A stretch of DNA of 52,280 nucleotides from Candidatus Kuenenia stuttgartensis (GCA_943332855.1 CALQRA010000006.1:1-52280); one strand, 5' to 3'; positions 1 to 9,958 are shown, counted from the first letter of the stretch. The notes: generated by a model from the sequence alone, not told the origin. Made by a program: numbers and translations.

Positions 1-1
1 A

Positions 2-82
2 AGGCGACGGCGCAAGCGCGGCGGCACGGGCGAGGGAAGAAGGGCAAAGTCACCGGAAAAACCTCTTACGGGAGCACCGTGA
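2..82 (+). CDS. Possible 3' end of an upstream gene with a basic tail
   Basis: The second frame is open from the window edge to a TGA at 80-82 and encodes about 26 residues that are strongly basic (starting RRRRKRGG). Arg/Lys/Gly-rich tails of this kind end many RNA-binding proteins, but there is too little sequence to name a family. The other two frames are also open here, so coding is only a possibility. Confidence 0.2.
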   Translation, partial: RRRRKRGGTGEGRRAKSPEKPLTGAP

Positions 83-170
83 CTATACCACTGCGCCCCG
101 GGCGAGCCTGCGCGAACCTTCCGCTCGATCCCCCTCGGGGCACCGCGTGCTCTGGGCAGGGGAAACAGGG

Positions 171-176
171 TAGAAT
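171..176 (+). promoter_or_regulatory. Candidate -10 element upstream of ygiQ
   Basis: TAGAAT preceded by GGG and followed by TGAG. No good -35 is seen at the usual spacing. The same GGGTAGAAT string occurs before the response regulator gene (9050-9057). If it is a -10, transcription starts near 183, which excludes the TTG at 176 as the start of the following gene. Confidence 0.3.
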
Positions 177-229
177 TGAGGGTCGGCCCCCAATTTTCCG
201 CGCCCGTTCTCCGCTCACGCTTGGCCCCC

Positions 230-2332
230 ATGCTGCCCTCCGCTCCCATGCCCTGCGCTCCCCTCCCTCTCTCCCTTCCCCCGGCAGGGAGCCGCGATCC
301 TGGCCGTTCCTGCCCTCCCCCGCTGCCAATGAGCCGGGCGGAGATGGAGGCACGGGGCTGGGACGCGGTCGATGTCGTCCTCGTCACGGGGGATGCCTAC
401 GTCGACCACCCGAGCTTCGCCAACGGCCTCATCGGGCGGCTCCTCGAGGCCGCGGGATGGCGTGTGGCCGTGCTCGCACAACCCGACTGGAACAGCTGCG
501 AACCGTGGCGCGAGTTCGGTCGCCCGCGGCTGTTCTTCGGGATCTCGGCGGGCAACATGGACTCGATGATCAACCACTACACCGCCAATCGGAAGGTCCG
601 CAACGACGACGCCTATTCCCCTGACGGACGGATCGGCCGCCGCCCCGACCGGGCAACGCTCGCCTACTGCCAGCGGTCGCGGGAGGCGTTCCCCGGGGTG
701 CCGGTGGTGGCCGGCGGCGTGGAGGCCTCGCTGCGCCGATTGGCCCACTACGACTACTGGAGCGACACGGTCCGGCGCTCCATCCTCCTCGATTCCAAGG
801 CCGACCTCGTCGTCTTCGGGATGGGGGAACGGACAGTTCTCGAAGTCGCCCGGCGCCTCGCGGCCGGCGAGGCGATCCGCGACCTGCGCGATCTCCGCGG
901 CGTCGCCTACCGCCTCGGGGCGAGCGAGGCCCCGCCAACGGCGGCCGACACCCTCGAGCTTCCCACTTTTGAGGCCGTGGCCAGCGACCCCATCCACTTC
1001 TGCACGATGACGAGGATCGCTCACCTCGAGACCAACCCGCACAATGCCCGCCGGCTCGTGCAGCGGCATGGCCGGGAATCGATCGTCGTCAATCCACCCG
1101 CGTTGCCCCTGGAACAGGCGGAGATGGATCGCGTCTACGGGCTCCCCTTCACCCGCCTCCCCCACCCGTCCTACGGCGCTGCGAGGATCCCGGCCTTCGA
1201 GGTGGTCCAGCACAGCGTTCAGATCATGCGTGGCTGTTTCGGCGGCTGCACGTTCTGCTCGATCACGGCGCACGAAGGGCGCATCATCCAGAGCCGTTCG
1301 CAGGAGTCGGTCCTTTCCGAGATCCGCCTCCTCGCCACCCAGCCCGGTTTCAAGGGGACGGTCTCCGACATCGGCGGCCCGACCGCGAACATGTACCAGA
1401 TGCGCTGCACGCGGCCGGAGATCGAGGCGAAGTGCCGGCGGCTCTCCTGCGTCCACCCCACCGTCTGCAAGCTCCTCGGCACCGACCACGGGCCCCTCCG
1501 CTCCCTGATGCGTGAGGCCCGCGAAGTCCCGGGGGTGAAAAGGGTGCTCGTCGCCTCGGGGGTGCGGATGGACCTCGCCCAGCGTGATCCGGCCTACCTC
1601 GAGGAGCTCGCTGCCCACCATGTCGGCGGGCATCTCAAGGTGGCCCCGGAGCATGTCAACGCGGAGGTCCTCAGTCTCATGAAGAAGCCGGGGGCGGACG
1701 ACTTCGTGAAGTTCGACGAGGCATTCCGCGAAGCGAGCCGAAGGGTCGGCAAGAAGCAATACACCGTCCCGTACTTCATCGCCAGCCACCCCGGCAGCGA
1801 TCTCGAAGAGATGATCGAACTGGCGGTGTTCCTCAAGCGGAACGGCTACAAGCCCGATCAGGTGCAGGACTTCATCCCCAGCCCGTTCGACATCGCCGCC
1901 TGCATGTACCACACCGGCCTCGACCCGATGACCGGCAAGCCGGTGAAGGTCGCCAAGGGGATGCGCAACCGGCGCACCCAGCGGGCCCTGCTCCAATTCT
2001 TCAAGCCGGAAAACTGGTTCGAGGTGAAGCAGGCCCTCGAGGAGGCCGGGCGGCGCGACCTGATCGGCAGCGGCTGCGACTGCCTGATACCAGCTGCGCC
2101 TCCCGGTGAGGCCCTCGATCGCCGCCGCCGGGATGCAAACCGGGCCTTCGAGGAGCAGACCTCCGGCGACCACATCCGGGGTGGCCCCGCGGCCGCAGGG
2201 GGCAAACGGGAGCAGCGGCGCCGCGGCAGCGTCGGCTATCGGCCGCAGCGGCCGGGGGAGCATCGGCCTCGCTCCGGGGATGGCGGCGAGCGGCGAGGTG
2301 ACCGCCCCGGCCCGGCCCGGCCCGGTTCCTGA
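230..2332 (+). CDS. ygiQ: YgiQ family radical SAM protein
   Basis: A large radical-SAM protein of the YgiQ family (about 700 residues), whose reaction is not established. Visible family signatures are LPMSRAEM near the N-terminus, [38 protein letters not shown], the cluster-binding CFGGCTFC (Cx3Cx2C, codons around 1235-1260), and the C-terminal region [19 protein letters not shown] typical of the DUF3362 tail. The frame is open from 176 (TTG), but that codon lies in a -10-like sequence; ATG 230 or 248 keeps the conserved LPM segment, whereas ATG 329 would cut it. The C-terminus ends in a low-complexity Arg/Gly/Pro tail. It converges with the membrane protein that ends at 2359. Confidence 0.93.
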   Translation: MLPSAPMPCAPLPLSLPPAGSRDPGRSCPPPLPMSRAEMEARGWDAVDVVLVTGDAYVDHPSFANGLIGRLLEAAGWRVAVLAQPDWNSCEPWREFGRPRLFFGISAGNMDSMINHYTANRKVRNDDAYSPDGRIGRRPDRATLAYCQRSREAFPGVPVVAGGVEASLRRLAHYDYWSDTVRRSILLDSKADLVVFGMGERTVLEVARRLAAGEAIRDLRDLRGVAYRLGASEAPPTAADTLELPTFEAVASDPIHFCTMTRIAHLETNPHNARRLVQRHGRESIVVNPPALPLEQAEMDRVYGLPFTRLPHPSYGAARIPAFEVVQHSVQIMRGCFGGCTFCSITAHEGRIIQSRSQESVLSEIRLLATQPGFKGTVSDIGGPTANMYQMRCTRPEIEAKCRRLSCVHPTVCKLLGTDHGPLRSLMREAREVPGVKRVLVASGVRMDLAQRDPAYLEELAAHHVGGHLKVAPEHVNAEVLSLMKKPGADDFVKFDEAFREASRRVGKKQYTVPYFIASHPGSDLEEMIELAVFLKRNGYKPDQVQDFIPSPFDIAACMYHTGLDPMTGKPVKVAKGMRNRRTQRALLQFFKPENWFEVKQALEEAGRRDLIGSGCDCLIPAAPPGEALDRRRRDANRAFEEQTSGDHIRGGPAAAGGKREQRRRGSVGYRPQRPGEHRPRSGDGGERRGDRPGPARPGS

Positions 2333-2358
2333 ATGGGGGGGGGCCGGCCGACGGATGG

Positions 2359-4332
2359 TCACCGGCCCGGCAGCGGCTGCGGCAGCCCCCAGCAGACCGG
2401 ATTGCAGGCCCGGGCCCGCTGGAACCAGGTCGCTGCATCTTCCCCCTCGAGACCTTCGTCGCAGGCCTCGAGATGGAGCACGGCCTGGCCAGCGAGAATC
2501 GGCAATTCGGAGTCAGTTGGATGCCTGCGGTGGGCGCGCTTGGCATTGCTGATCCCCCACTGAAGACGTCCGATCGCCAGGGCCCGGGCATCCTCAGTCT
2601 TCGCGGTGCGGATGCTGTAGAGGGCATAACGGAGCCGGCGGGCGACCGTTTCAGTGCCGTAGTCGCGGACCGTCAGGAGCATCGTCACCAGACAGGCTCC
2701 GACGATGAGCACGGCGACGATCCCGCGCCGCGGTGACCAGGGCATGGTGCCGGTTCCCTCCGCCGGACCGAGGGGATGACCGTCCCGATGCCGCTGCCCG
2801 AGTTGACACCCGGTAGGAAAAGACGCCGTCGTGGAGAGGGCGATGCCGGCCACCAGGCAGGCGAGGAGGGCATTGGCGGGGATGTGCATGTTCCAATCGA
2901 AGAAGGAATGGAGGGCGAGCGCCGCCAGCGACGACCAGGCCCCGGCCGCGAGCATCCGCTCGGCCTGGGGGGCCATCCAGGTCCGCACGAACGCGGCGAT
3001 CAACACCGCCAACAGCCCCCCCATCACCACTCCGCCGACCAACCCCGTTTCCACGAGGATCTGCGCGTAGTCGTTGTGGGCATAGAAGACCGACGGGTTG
3101 CCGTTGCCGTACGTTGGCTGGACGTAGCCCCAGGTGCCGAGCCCGCTGCCGAACCAGGGCTCGGCGGCGAAGGCCCGCGCCGACATCTTGTTAAAGCCGA
3201 TGCGGGGATCGTTGAAGAAGTTCAACAGCGGCCCGCGGACCAGGTCGGGGAGCAGATTCAACAGGTGCGTGAGCCGGAAGAAAAAGATCGTGAAGAATCC
3301 GGTCAGCGAGACGAGGGCCATCAACGAGATCCCCCCCCATACCCACCGCGCCCAACGGGCCTGCGTGGTGAGGGCCATGAACACGGCCGTGGCGACCATG
3401 ATGGCGCCGGCCCCGGCCCGGGAATGGGCCACCATGCCAACGGTCCAGAAGGTCCCGGCGAAGACGACCAGCGCGAGCGTCCCCCCCGCCCACGACCAGA
3501 TCGGCCCGCGCAGGAGTTGCCGGCAGAGGGCGATGAACAGCGGCAGCGTCAGGTACATCCCGGCCGCAAAGTGGTTGCTGACGACGTACGACCCCATCCC
3601 GTCGCCGATCTGCCAGCGCGGCAGGTAGTACTGCTCGTCCCCGACACGCACCGGCCCCGACTGCGTATACTCAATAAACCCGCCGGTGCGCACCGGCGGA
3701 AGGACGGTCGTGCACCAGGAGACGTTCTCCTCTGGTCCCTTCAGATCATGCCGGCCGAGCAGCACGTGCTCGCCGTTCATCGGATAGACGATCCCCAATC
3801 CCCACACCATCAGGCCGGCCAAGGCGATCGCCGCGCAGAGCACGAGGCGCCGCAGGGGACGGCGGCACAGATCCATCGTCACGACGGTGGCCGAGAGACC
3901 AAGGAACACCTGCCGAATCGCCGCCGCCGTAGCGCCCGGGTCGATGGAAATCGTGCCCCACCGCAACGGCTCCCCGTCGGTCACCGCTCCCCAGCGATCG
4001 GCCGAGAACGGCGCGACGAGGGCCAGGAGCGGCGCGGGGAGGGGAATGATCTGGAGGATCGCCCCTCCGGCCACGGTGATCGGCAACCAGGCCAACCATC
4101 CTGAGCGCGGGGCCGTCACGGCCCAGAGGATGGTCGCCGCCCCGACGAGAAGGTTGATCCACAGCTTGCCGAGCGGATGGGTTCCCCCCAGCGCCAGCGG
4201 CCCGAACATCGCCGCCAGGGCGAGGAGGGCGACGGCCGCCAGTTCGGCGAGACGACGCCACAGCGGCTCCTCGGGGAGCGCCGCTTCCTCACGGTTGATT
4301 CCAAGGATAAGTGATGTGTTACCGGCGGGCAT
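2359..4332 (-). CDS. O-antigen ligase/polymerase family membrane protein
   Basis: Polytopic inner-membrane protein of 657 residues with roughly ten to twelve hydrophobic segments (for example residues 30-60, 75-100 and 160-185). The long central periplasmic loop is followed by AHNDYAQILVETGLVGG, the HN..Q..ETG..G signature of the Wzy_C/O-antigen ligase superfamily. These proteins join or polymerise surface polysaccharide. A final TM segment near residue 545 is followed by a soluble tail with a TPR-like look (ATWFQRARACNP). No other polysaccharide gene lies next to it, so the substrate is unknown. No clear ribosome binding site precedes ATG 4332; it is divergent from the sulfatase gene. Confidence 0.8.
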   Translation of the reverse strand: MPAGNTSLILGINREEAALPEEPLWRRLAELAAVALLALAAMFGPLALGGTHPLGKLWINLLVGAATILWAVTAPRSGWLAWLPITVAGGAILQIIPLPAPLLALVAPFSADRWGAVTDGEPLRWGTISIDPGATAAAIRQVFLGLSATVVTMDLCRRPLRRLVLCAAIALAGLMVWGLGIVYPMNGEHVLLGRHDLKGPEENVSWCTTVLPPVRTGGFIEYTQSGPVRVGDEQYYLPRWQIGDGMGSYVVSNHFAAGMYLTLPLFIALCRQLLRGPIWSWAGGTLALVVFAGTFWTVGMVAHSRAGAGAIMVATAVFMALTTQARWARWVWGGISLMALVSLTGFFTIFFFRLTHLLNLLPDLVRGPLLNFFNDPRIGFNKMSARAFAAEPWFGSGLGTWGYVQPTYGNGNPSVFYAHNDYAQILVETGLVGGVVMGGLLAVLIAAFVRTWMAPQAERMLAAGAWSSLAALALHSFFDWNMHIPANALLACLVAGIALSTTASFPTGCQLGQRHRDGHPLGPAEGTGTMPWSPRRGIVAVLIVGACLVTMLLTVRDYGTETVARRLRYALYSIRTAKTEDARALAIGRLQWGISNAKRAHRRHPTDSELPILAGQAVLHLEACDEGLEGEDAATWFQRARACNPVCWGLPQPLPGR

Positions 4333-4525
4333 GTGGCCATTGTCCGATGGAATCCGTGGCTGAACCTTCCGAGTTTACCCAACCTTCCCCGGCTCTCCCA
4401 TCGCAGTCCCGCCAAATCGATGCGGGGTGGGCCCACGTCCTCCGGACCGTGGTGGGATCGGGCGGCCTCGATTCGGCCATCCACCATAAACTCCGGAGAT
4501 CTTTCCCCCGGGAACTCCCCCTACC

Positions 4526-6136
4526 ATGGCCGCCATCCGCCTCCTTGCTGCCCGGCTCCGGTCGGTCGCGTTCCTCCTCCTTCTGGCCGCGTTCTCGATC
4601 GAGGCGTTCACGGTCGCGGGGGGGGCGACCACCCTCCCCCCCAACATCCTCTTCATCTTCGCCGACGATCTGACCTGCCAGGCGTTGTCGACCTACGGCG
4701 AGTCGCGGCACCTCCTCGAGACGCCGAACATCGACCGGCTCGCCCGCGAGGGGATGCGGTTCGACCGCTGCCTGGTCACCAACTCGATCTGTGGGCCGAG
4801 CCGAGCCACGATCCTCACCGGCAAGTACTCCCACAAGAACGGCTTCTACAACAACGCCAACTGCCGGTTCGACGCGGCCCAGCCGACCTTCCCCAAGATG
4901 CTGCAGGAGGCCGGCTGGCAGACGGCGGTGATTGGCAAGTGGCACCTGGGGAGCGATCCGACCGGCTTCGACCACTGGCAGATCCTTCCGGGCCAGGGGA
5001 TCTACTACAACCCGCCGATGATCACGGCCGCGGGGAAACAGGACGAGCGCGGGTATGTCACCGATCTGATCACCGATCGTTCGATCGAGTGGCTGCGGCA
5101 ACGGGACCGTAACCGGCCGTTCCTCCTCATGACGCAGCACAAGGCGCCACACCGCGAGTGGTCGCCGGCGATCCGGCACCTCGGCTGGGACGACGATCTC
5201 CCCCATCCCGAGCCAGCGACGCTGTTCGATGACTTCACAGGCCGAAGCACGGCCGTCCGCGAGCATGACATGGGGCTCGATCGCACCTTCACCCCACTCG
5301 ATGCGAAGTTCGTGGTCCCGCCGGGGATCGATGGCGACGACCTTGTCGCCTGGACTGCCCATTATGAGCCGCGGAACGAGGCTTTCCGCGCGGCAGCTCC
5401 GGCCGGCAGGGACCTCGTTCGCTGGCGCTACCAGCGCTACATGCACGACTACCTGGCGTGCGTGAAGGCGATCGACGAGAGCGTCGGCCGGCTCCTCGAC
5501 GAGCTTGACCGCGAGGGGATCGCCGACGAGACCGTCGTCGTCCTCTCGAGCGATCAGGGCTTTTTCCTCGGCGAACACGGCTGGTTCGACAAGCGTTGGA
5601 TCTTCGAGGAGTCGTTACGGACGCCGCTGATCATCCGCTGGCCGGGGCTGACCCGGCCCGGGAGCAACTGCGACCGGATCGTGTCGCTGATCGACTTCGC
5701 GCCGACGTTCCTCGCCCTCGCCGGACTTCCCGTGCCGCCCGACATGCAGGGCCGTCCCCTCCAGCCACTCCTGGACGAGCATGCCCAGGCGACATGGCGC
5801 AACAGCCTCTACTACCACTACTACGAGTTCCCCGAGCCACACCATGTCCGCCCCCACAGAGGGGTGATCACCGAGCGCCACAAGCTCGTCCACTACGAGG
5901 GGGATCTCGACGAGTGGGAGCTCCTCGACCGCGCGGTCAACCCGACCGAGACCCGGAGTTTCCACGACGATCCGGCGTATGCCGACACGCTCCGGGAGCT
6001 CCGGGCAGAGCTCGATCGACTCCGCCACGAGGTCGACGATCTCGGGCCGGTGCCAAGGGAAGCCTACGGCACCGCGCCGCTTCCGGAGCCCCCCTCCGCT
6101 GCCGATCGTGGTGGTGGGGCGGGGAAGGGAAGCTGA
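4526..6136 (+). CDS. Secreted arylsulfatase-type sulfatase
   Basis: Type I sulfatase of 536 residues that would hydrolyse sulfate esters, probably of sulfated polysaccharides. A signal peptide (residues 1-34, hydrophobic core FLLLLAAFSIEAF) precedes the sulfatase core. PNILFIFADD provides the metal-binding Asp pair, and ICGPSRATILTGK carries the CxPSR motif whose Cys is oxidised to formylglycine. GKWHLG, SDQGFFLGEHGWFDKRW and DFAPTFLALAG are further family motifs. Planctomycetes commonly encode many such enzymes. No maturation enzyme is adjacent; the SUMF1-domain protein at 16668 lacks one catalytic Cys and is unlikely to be its activator. Confidence 0.93.
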   Translation: MAAIRLLAARLRSVAFLLLLAAFSIEAFTVAGGATTLPPNILFIFADDLTCQALSTYGESRHLLETPNIDRLAREGMRFDRCLVTNSICGPSRATILTGKYSHKNGFYNNANCRFDAAQPTFPKMLQEAGWQTAVIGKWHLGSDPTGFDHWQILPGQGIYYNPPMITAAGKQDERGYVTDLITDRSIEWLRQRDRNRPFLLMTQHKAPHREWSPAIRHLGWDDDLPHPEPATLFDDFTGRSTAVREHDMGLDRTFTPLDAKFVVPPGIDGDDLVAWTAHYEPRNEAFRAAAPAGRDLVRWRYQRYMHDYLACVKAIDESVGRLLDELDREGIADETVVVLSSDQGFFLGEHGWFDKRWIFEESLRTPLIIRWPGLTRPGSNCDRIVSLIDFAPTFLALAGLPVPPDMQGRPLQPLLDEHAQATWRNSLYYHYYEFPEPHHVRPHRGVITERHKLVHYEGDLDEWELLDRAVNPTETRSFHDDPAYADTLRELRAELDRLRHEVDDLGPVPREAYGTAPLPEPPSAADRGGGAGKGS

Positions 6137-6218
6137 CGCCGTCCCGCGAACCCCGCTCCCGTCCTCCCCGTACCCATTCCACCGTCTCCCCCCGCTTCCC
6201 CCCGTCCGAGGTGCCCGC

Positions 6219-6521
6219 ATGCCCCGTCGCCTCCTCCTCCCCTGCCTGACCGTCGCCGCACTCCTCGTGCTCCCGGCCTCCCCGGCCCTGGCCCACAATC
6301 CCCCCAACCCCTACTCAAGCTTCAACCTCTCCGGCATCAACTACGGCTCGATGCAGTGGGAGCGTGACCAGCGGGACGGGAAGGTGGTATGGCCTTATTA
6401 CAATGTCCCGCAACGTGGCACGGCCGGGCCGGCGGTGTCGACAGGGGGGCGGACCGGCGGAGCGGGGAACGCGGCGGTGCGTCAGCGCGGCGGCCGCGGA
6501 TGGCGGCGCGGGCGCCGCTGA
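6219..6521 (+). CDS. Small exported protein of unknown function
   Basis: 100 residues with a clear signal peptide (MPRRLLLPCLTVAALLVLPASPALA, cut before HNPPNP) and a short mature part rich in Asn, Tyr, Gly and Arg (SGINYGSMQWERDQRDGK). The Arg/Gly-rich C-terminus (GGRGWRRGRR) would be strongly basic. I recognise no domain. The frame is open upstream to 5979, but the ATG at 6219 places the signal sequence at the N-terminus and lies 82 bases after the sulfatase stop, so the two could be co-transcribed. It converges with the acyltransferase gene ending at 6527. Confidence 0.65.
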   Translation: MPRRLLLPCLTVAALLVLPASPALAHNPPNPYSSFNLSGINYGSMQWERDQRDGKVVWPYYNVPQRGTAGPAVSTGGRTGGAGNAAVRQRGGRGWRRGRR

Positions 6522-6526
6522 CGGCG

Positions 6527-7666
6527 TCAGACGGCCGGGGCCGGCGGGTCGTCCTGGTACATCCGGTATTTCTTGGTAACGAGCGCCCCACCCCGTTCAA
6601 GCGTCCGCTTGGAAAGGTGATTCGACTCGAGGACCCAGGAAAACTCCACTTCCTTCATCCCCCAGTCGATGACCGGTTTGACGAGCGCCCCCATGAGCAC
6701 AAGCCCCACGCCCCACGCCTGGTACTCCGGCACAACGTTCGTGCTGATCGCCCGCATCCGCTTGATCCCCTTCTTGTTCCAGAGGAGGCGGACGAAACCG
6801 AAGGGGAAGAGGCGGCCATTGATCGCCTTGATCCGCGGGTTGTAGTCGAGGAGGCAGAAGACCGTGCCGATCGGCTTGCCACCGACCTCAGCCACCATCG
6901 CCAACTCCGGAACGATGAGGTGCTTGAGGCTCTCGGCCATGTGCTTGACCTCGCCTGAAGACAGCGGCACGAAGCCCCAGGTGCCGCCGAGGCTTGAGTT
7001 GTAGATGTCGAGGAACATCCGCACCTCTTCGTCGAAGCGGCTCCGGTCGAGCGGACGGACCGTGACCCCGAAGCGTTCCTTCACCCCCTGGATCATCGAG
7101 CCGAGTTTCGCATCGAGCGATGACAGCATCCCGGTTTCACCCCAGAAGGCGTACATGTCCTCGATCTTGCCGAAGCCGTTCTCCTCGACGAGCCGGCCGT
7201 ACCACGGACGGTTGTGCGTCATCATGAAGAAGGGGGGGGTGTCGAAGCCCTCGATGAGGAGGCCGCACTCGTAGTTGAGCGACGGGTTGGCCGGGCCGCG
7301 GATCGAGGTCATCCCCTCGGCATGGAGCCAGTCGCGGGCCGCCCCGAACAGGCCACGGGCCGCCGCGGCGTCGTCATCGCACTCGAAAAACCCGAAAAAA
7401 CCCCGATTCTCCCCATACCGCTCGACATGCCCGGCATTGACGATGCCGGTGATTCTCCCCACGTCGACCCCACCGCGCGAGGCGATGAAGCTGCGGGCCT
7501 TTGACCGCTCGTAGAAGGGATGGGGGCGGAAGTTCAGCAGCTCCTCCTGGGACATCACCAGGGGGGGCATCCAGCAGGGATCGTCGCGGTAGATCCGCCA
7601 GGGAAGGCGGATGAAGCGCTTCTGTTCGGACCGGGTGTCCACAGGCCGGATGGTCAGTTCCGCCAC
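6527..7666 (-). CDS. GNAT-fold N-acyltransferase (YghO/bCerS-like)
   Basis: A 379-residue cytosolic protein of the GNAT superfamily group that includes E. coli YghO and, from the literature, the Caulobacter ceramide synthase bCerS. Family signatures are FIRLPWRIYRDDPCWMPPL, HPFYERSKARSFIA, GFFGFFECDDD, RGPANPSLNYECGLL and FMMTHNRPWY. I chose the GTG at 7666, because the GGAGGA at about 7670-7675 is correctly spaced for it and residues upstream do not look conserved. An ATG overlapping that site is out of frame. It is divergent from the epimerase gene at 7950; the two may form a lipid-modifying pair. The ceramide link is inference only. Confidence 0.8.
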   Translation of the reverse strand: MAELTIRPVDTRSEQKRFIRLPWRIYRDDPCWMPPLVMSQEELLNFRPHPFYERSKARSFIASRGGVDVGRITGIVNAGHVERYGENRGFFGFFECDDDAAAARGLFGAARDWLHAEGMTSIRGPANPSLNYECGLLIEGFDTPPFFMMTHNRPWYGRLVEENGFGKIEDMYAFWGETGMLSSLDAKLGSMIQGVKERFGVTVRPLDRSRFDEEVRMFLDIYNSSLGGTWGFVPLSSGEVKHMAESLKHLIVPELAMVAEVGGKPIGTVFCLLDYNPRIKAINGRLFPFGFVRLLWNKKGIKRMRAISTNVVPEYQAWGVGLVLMGALVKPVIDWGMKEVEFSWVLESNHLSKRTLERGGALVTKKYRMYQDDPPAPAV

Positions 7667-7949
7667 GGGTCCTCCATGCCTTTCGGGAGCCTGGACTGTC
7701 GGGAAATCGTCCGGTCGGGGGCGACGGTGCCCCCGGGGAACGGAGAACGGACGGAAATCGGTGCCTCCGATCCCCCGAGCCCAACGCGGGCGGGCATCTT
7801 CGGGGGGAGGCCTCCCATCCGTCAACGTCAGCACCACCGCCGGGCACCGAAGTTGGCCCGGTTTTTTTCCGAACTACCTTGAAGAGGGTGCGGTGGATGG
7901 ATCAACCGCACCCGCCCGTGACCCACTGGCTTTCGGTGACGATCCTCCC

Positions 7950-9035
7950 ATGATCATGCCCGCCCCCCAGGCCGCCACCTCTCGCTCCTTCGAGCCAAGC
8001 TCCCCCCACCGTCGCCCCGCCCCGGTCGACTTCCTCGTGACGGGGGCGACCGGGCTGGTCGGTAACAATGTCGTGCGGATGCTCGTCTCGCGCGGCGAAT
8101 CGGTGCGGGCGTTCGTCCGGTCGCGGCAGGCCTCGCAGCGTTGCCTCGCTGGCCTCCCCGTCGAGACCCTCCACGGATCCCTCGGGGACGAGGGGGCGGT
8201 GCAGGCGGCCGTCGACGGGGCCCGGGTCGTGATCCACTCCGCCGCGATGGTCCACTGCGGCTGGCGGCATCACGCCGAGATGGCCGCCGCGAACGTCGAG
8301 GGGACGCGCGTCGTGGCCGCCGCCGCCCGTCGGGCCGGCGCTCGATTCATCCATGTCTCGAGCGTCGATGCGATCGGACTGCGGGCCGACGGGGCGCCTG
8401 CCGACGAGGAGACGCCACCGGGGGTGATGCCAGAGTGCCCTTACGTGGTCACGAAGCGGGAAGCCGAGCGCGGGGTGCACGACGAGATCGCCCGCGGGCT
8501 CGACGCCGTGATCGTCAATCCGGTCTACATGCTCGGCCCTTGGGACTGGAAGCCGTCGAGCGGCCGGATGCTCCTCGAGGTCGGTGCCGGCAAGGGGCTC
8601 TTCGCCCCCCCCGGCGCGAACGATTTTGTTGATGTTCGTGACGTCGCCGGCGGGATCCTCGCCGCGGTGACCCGTGGGCGGAGCGGCCGTCGCTACATCC
8701 TCGGCGGCCACTCGATGAGCTATCTCGATGCCTGGCGGGTGTTCGCGCGGATCGCAGGGCGGATGCAGCCGCTCGGGATCGCTCCGCGGGGGATCGTGCG
8801 GTTGGCCGGACTCGCCGGCGACCTGGCAAGCCTCTTCACGCGCCGCGAACGGCGGGTCAATTCGGCGGCGACGCGAATGTCGATGCTTCCCCACAACTTC
8901 TCCTACCGCCGCGCCCAGAGCGAGCTCGGCTATGCCTTCCGGTCGCTCGACGAGACGGTGTCGGACGCCTGGGAGTGGTTCATGACACGGGGCTATGCGA
9001 AGGCCGTCCGCGGCCGGGAGGTGATGGCCCGCTGA
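7950..9035 (+). CDS. NAD(P)-dependent epimerase/3beta-HSD family oxidoreductase
   Basis: Extended short-chain dehydrogenase of 361 residues. DFLVTGATGLVGNNVVRML is the Rossmann nucleotide-binding motif (GxxGxxG), SSVDAIG carries the catalytic Ser, and YVVTKREAE is the YxxxK active site. FVDVRDVAGG is a common SDR-epimerase segment. The frame is open to 7611, but the region before ATG 7950 reads as noncoding. An alternative ATG lies two codons downstream. Likely substrate is a sugar nucleotide, sterol-like or keto-lipid intermediate; opposite the YghO/bCerS-like gene, a 3-keto-lipid reductase role similar to CerR is conceivable but not shown. Confidence 0.82.
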   Translation: MIMPAPQAATSRSFEPSSPHRRPAPVDFLVTGATGLVGNNVVRMLVSRGESVRAFVRSRQASQRCLAGLPVETLHGSLGDEGAVQAAVDGARVVIHSAAMVHCGWRHHAEMAAANVEGTRVVAAAARRAGARFIHVSSVDAIGLRADGAPADEETPPGVMPECPYVVTKREAERGVHDEIARGLDAVIVNPVYMLGPWDWKPSSGRMLLEVGAGKGLFAPPGANDFVDVRDVAGGILAAVTRGRSGRRYILGGHSMSYLDAWRVFARIAGRMQPLGIAPRGIVRLAGLAGDLASLFTRRERRVNSAATRMSMLPHNFSYRRAQSELGYAFRSLDETVSDAWEWFMTRGYAKAVRGREVMAR

Positions 9036-9051
9036 CGTGGGACGAGCCGGG

Positions 9052-9057
9052 TAGAAT
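9052..9057 (+). promoter_or_regulatory. Candidate -10 element upstream of response regulator
   Basis: TAGAAT in the context GGGTAGAATGAG, 33 bases before the ATG at 9091, matching the sequence context upstream of ygiQ. No convincing -35 at 16-18 bases. It lies in the short gap after the epimerase gene, so the regulator may have its own promoter. Confidence 0.3.
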
Positions 9058-9090
9058 GAGCCGGTTTCTTCCCTTCCCCGGGCCAACTCC

Positions 9091-9906
9091 ATGCCGCGCA
9101 TTCTCGTCGTCGAGGACGAAGACCACCTCGCCATCGGCATCAAGTTCAACCTCGAAGCCGAGGGCTTTGGGGTCGAGACCGCCGCCGACGGCCAATCGGC
9201 CCTGGCGGCGCTCGCCACCGGATCGGCGCCGTTTGATCTGGTCATCCTCGACGTCATGCTCCCCGGAATGAGCGGCTATGCCGTCTGCGAGACGGTGCGC
9301 CGGCAGGGGAACGACGTCCCGGTGGTCATGCTCACCGCCCGGACGCTCGTCGAGGATCGGATCCGTGGCTTCGATGCCGGTACGGATGTCTATCTCCAAA
9401 AGCCCTTCGATCTCGACGAGTTGATCTCGATCGTGCGGAGCCTGATCTCTCGGCGCGGAATGGCAACGCGTCAGGTGGCGGCTCCACCTCCCGCGGTCGG
9501 CCCTGTCGAGGCTGCCGTCGGCACGCCCGCGGCACCGTTGCCCACCCTGCCGGCCATCTACCGCTTCGGTGAGTCGGAGGTGAACTTCGACACCTGGGAG
9601 GCACGGGCCCAGGGAGGCCCGGTACGGCTGACGAACCTGGAGATGAAACTTCTCCGTTACCTCGTCGATCACGAGGGAAAGGTCGTCTCCCGCAACGAGC
9701 TCCTCGAACGTGTCTGGGGGATGGCACGCCCGCCGGCGACGCGCACCATCGACACCTTCATGCTCAACCTGCGGAAGTCCTTCGAGGGGGATCCCTCCAA
9801 GCCGGTCCATTTCCTCTCCGTGCGCGGGATGGGATACCGATTCGTTCGCCGGAGCAAGCCAGCGGAATCAAAGCCAGCGGCCGCGGAGACCGACGAGGCG
9901 GGGTGA
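9091..9906 (+). CDS. OmpR/PhoB-family response regulator
   Basis: 271 residues. The N-terminal receiver domain shows the acidic pair in VVEDED, the phospho-acceptor Asp54 in LVILDVMLPG, the Thr of MLTAR and the Lys of QKPF. An Ala/Pro-rich linker (about residues 130-155) leads to a winged-helix DNA-binding domain (EMKLLRYLVDHEGKVVSRNELLERVWG ending GMGYRFVR), so it is a transcription factor. No kinase is adjacent; the nearest is the histidine kinase at 12555-13472, on the other strand beyond trpC and purH. That kinase is a plausible partner, by proximity only. Confidence 0.95.
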   Translation: MPRILVVEDEDHLAIGIKFNLEAEGFGVETAADGQSALAALATGSAPFDLVILDVMLPGMSGYAVCETVRRQGNDVPVVMLTARTLVEDRIRGFDAGTDVYLQKPFDLDELISIVRSLISRRGMATRQVAAPPPAVGPVEAAVGTPAAPLPTLPAIYRFGESEVNFDTWEARAQGGPVRLTNLEMKLLRYLVDHEGKVVSRNELLERVWGMARPPATRTIDTFMLNLRKSFEGDPSKPVHFLSVRGMGYRFVRRSKPAESKPAAAETDEAG

Positions 9907-9958
9907 GCGCCGCGTAGGGCTCGTCGTCCCCCCTGCCGACACCGGCCGCCACGACACG

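Noticed and set aside
215..2362. 715-residue antisense ORF over ygiQ
   Set aside because: Shadow of a high-GC gene; composition rich in Arg, Pro, Gly and no family motifs.
2776..4104. 442-residue ORF antisense to the O-antigen ligase
   Set aside because: Low-complexity Arg/Pro/Glu residues; the opposite strand has clear membrane segments and the HN..ETG motif.
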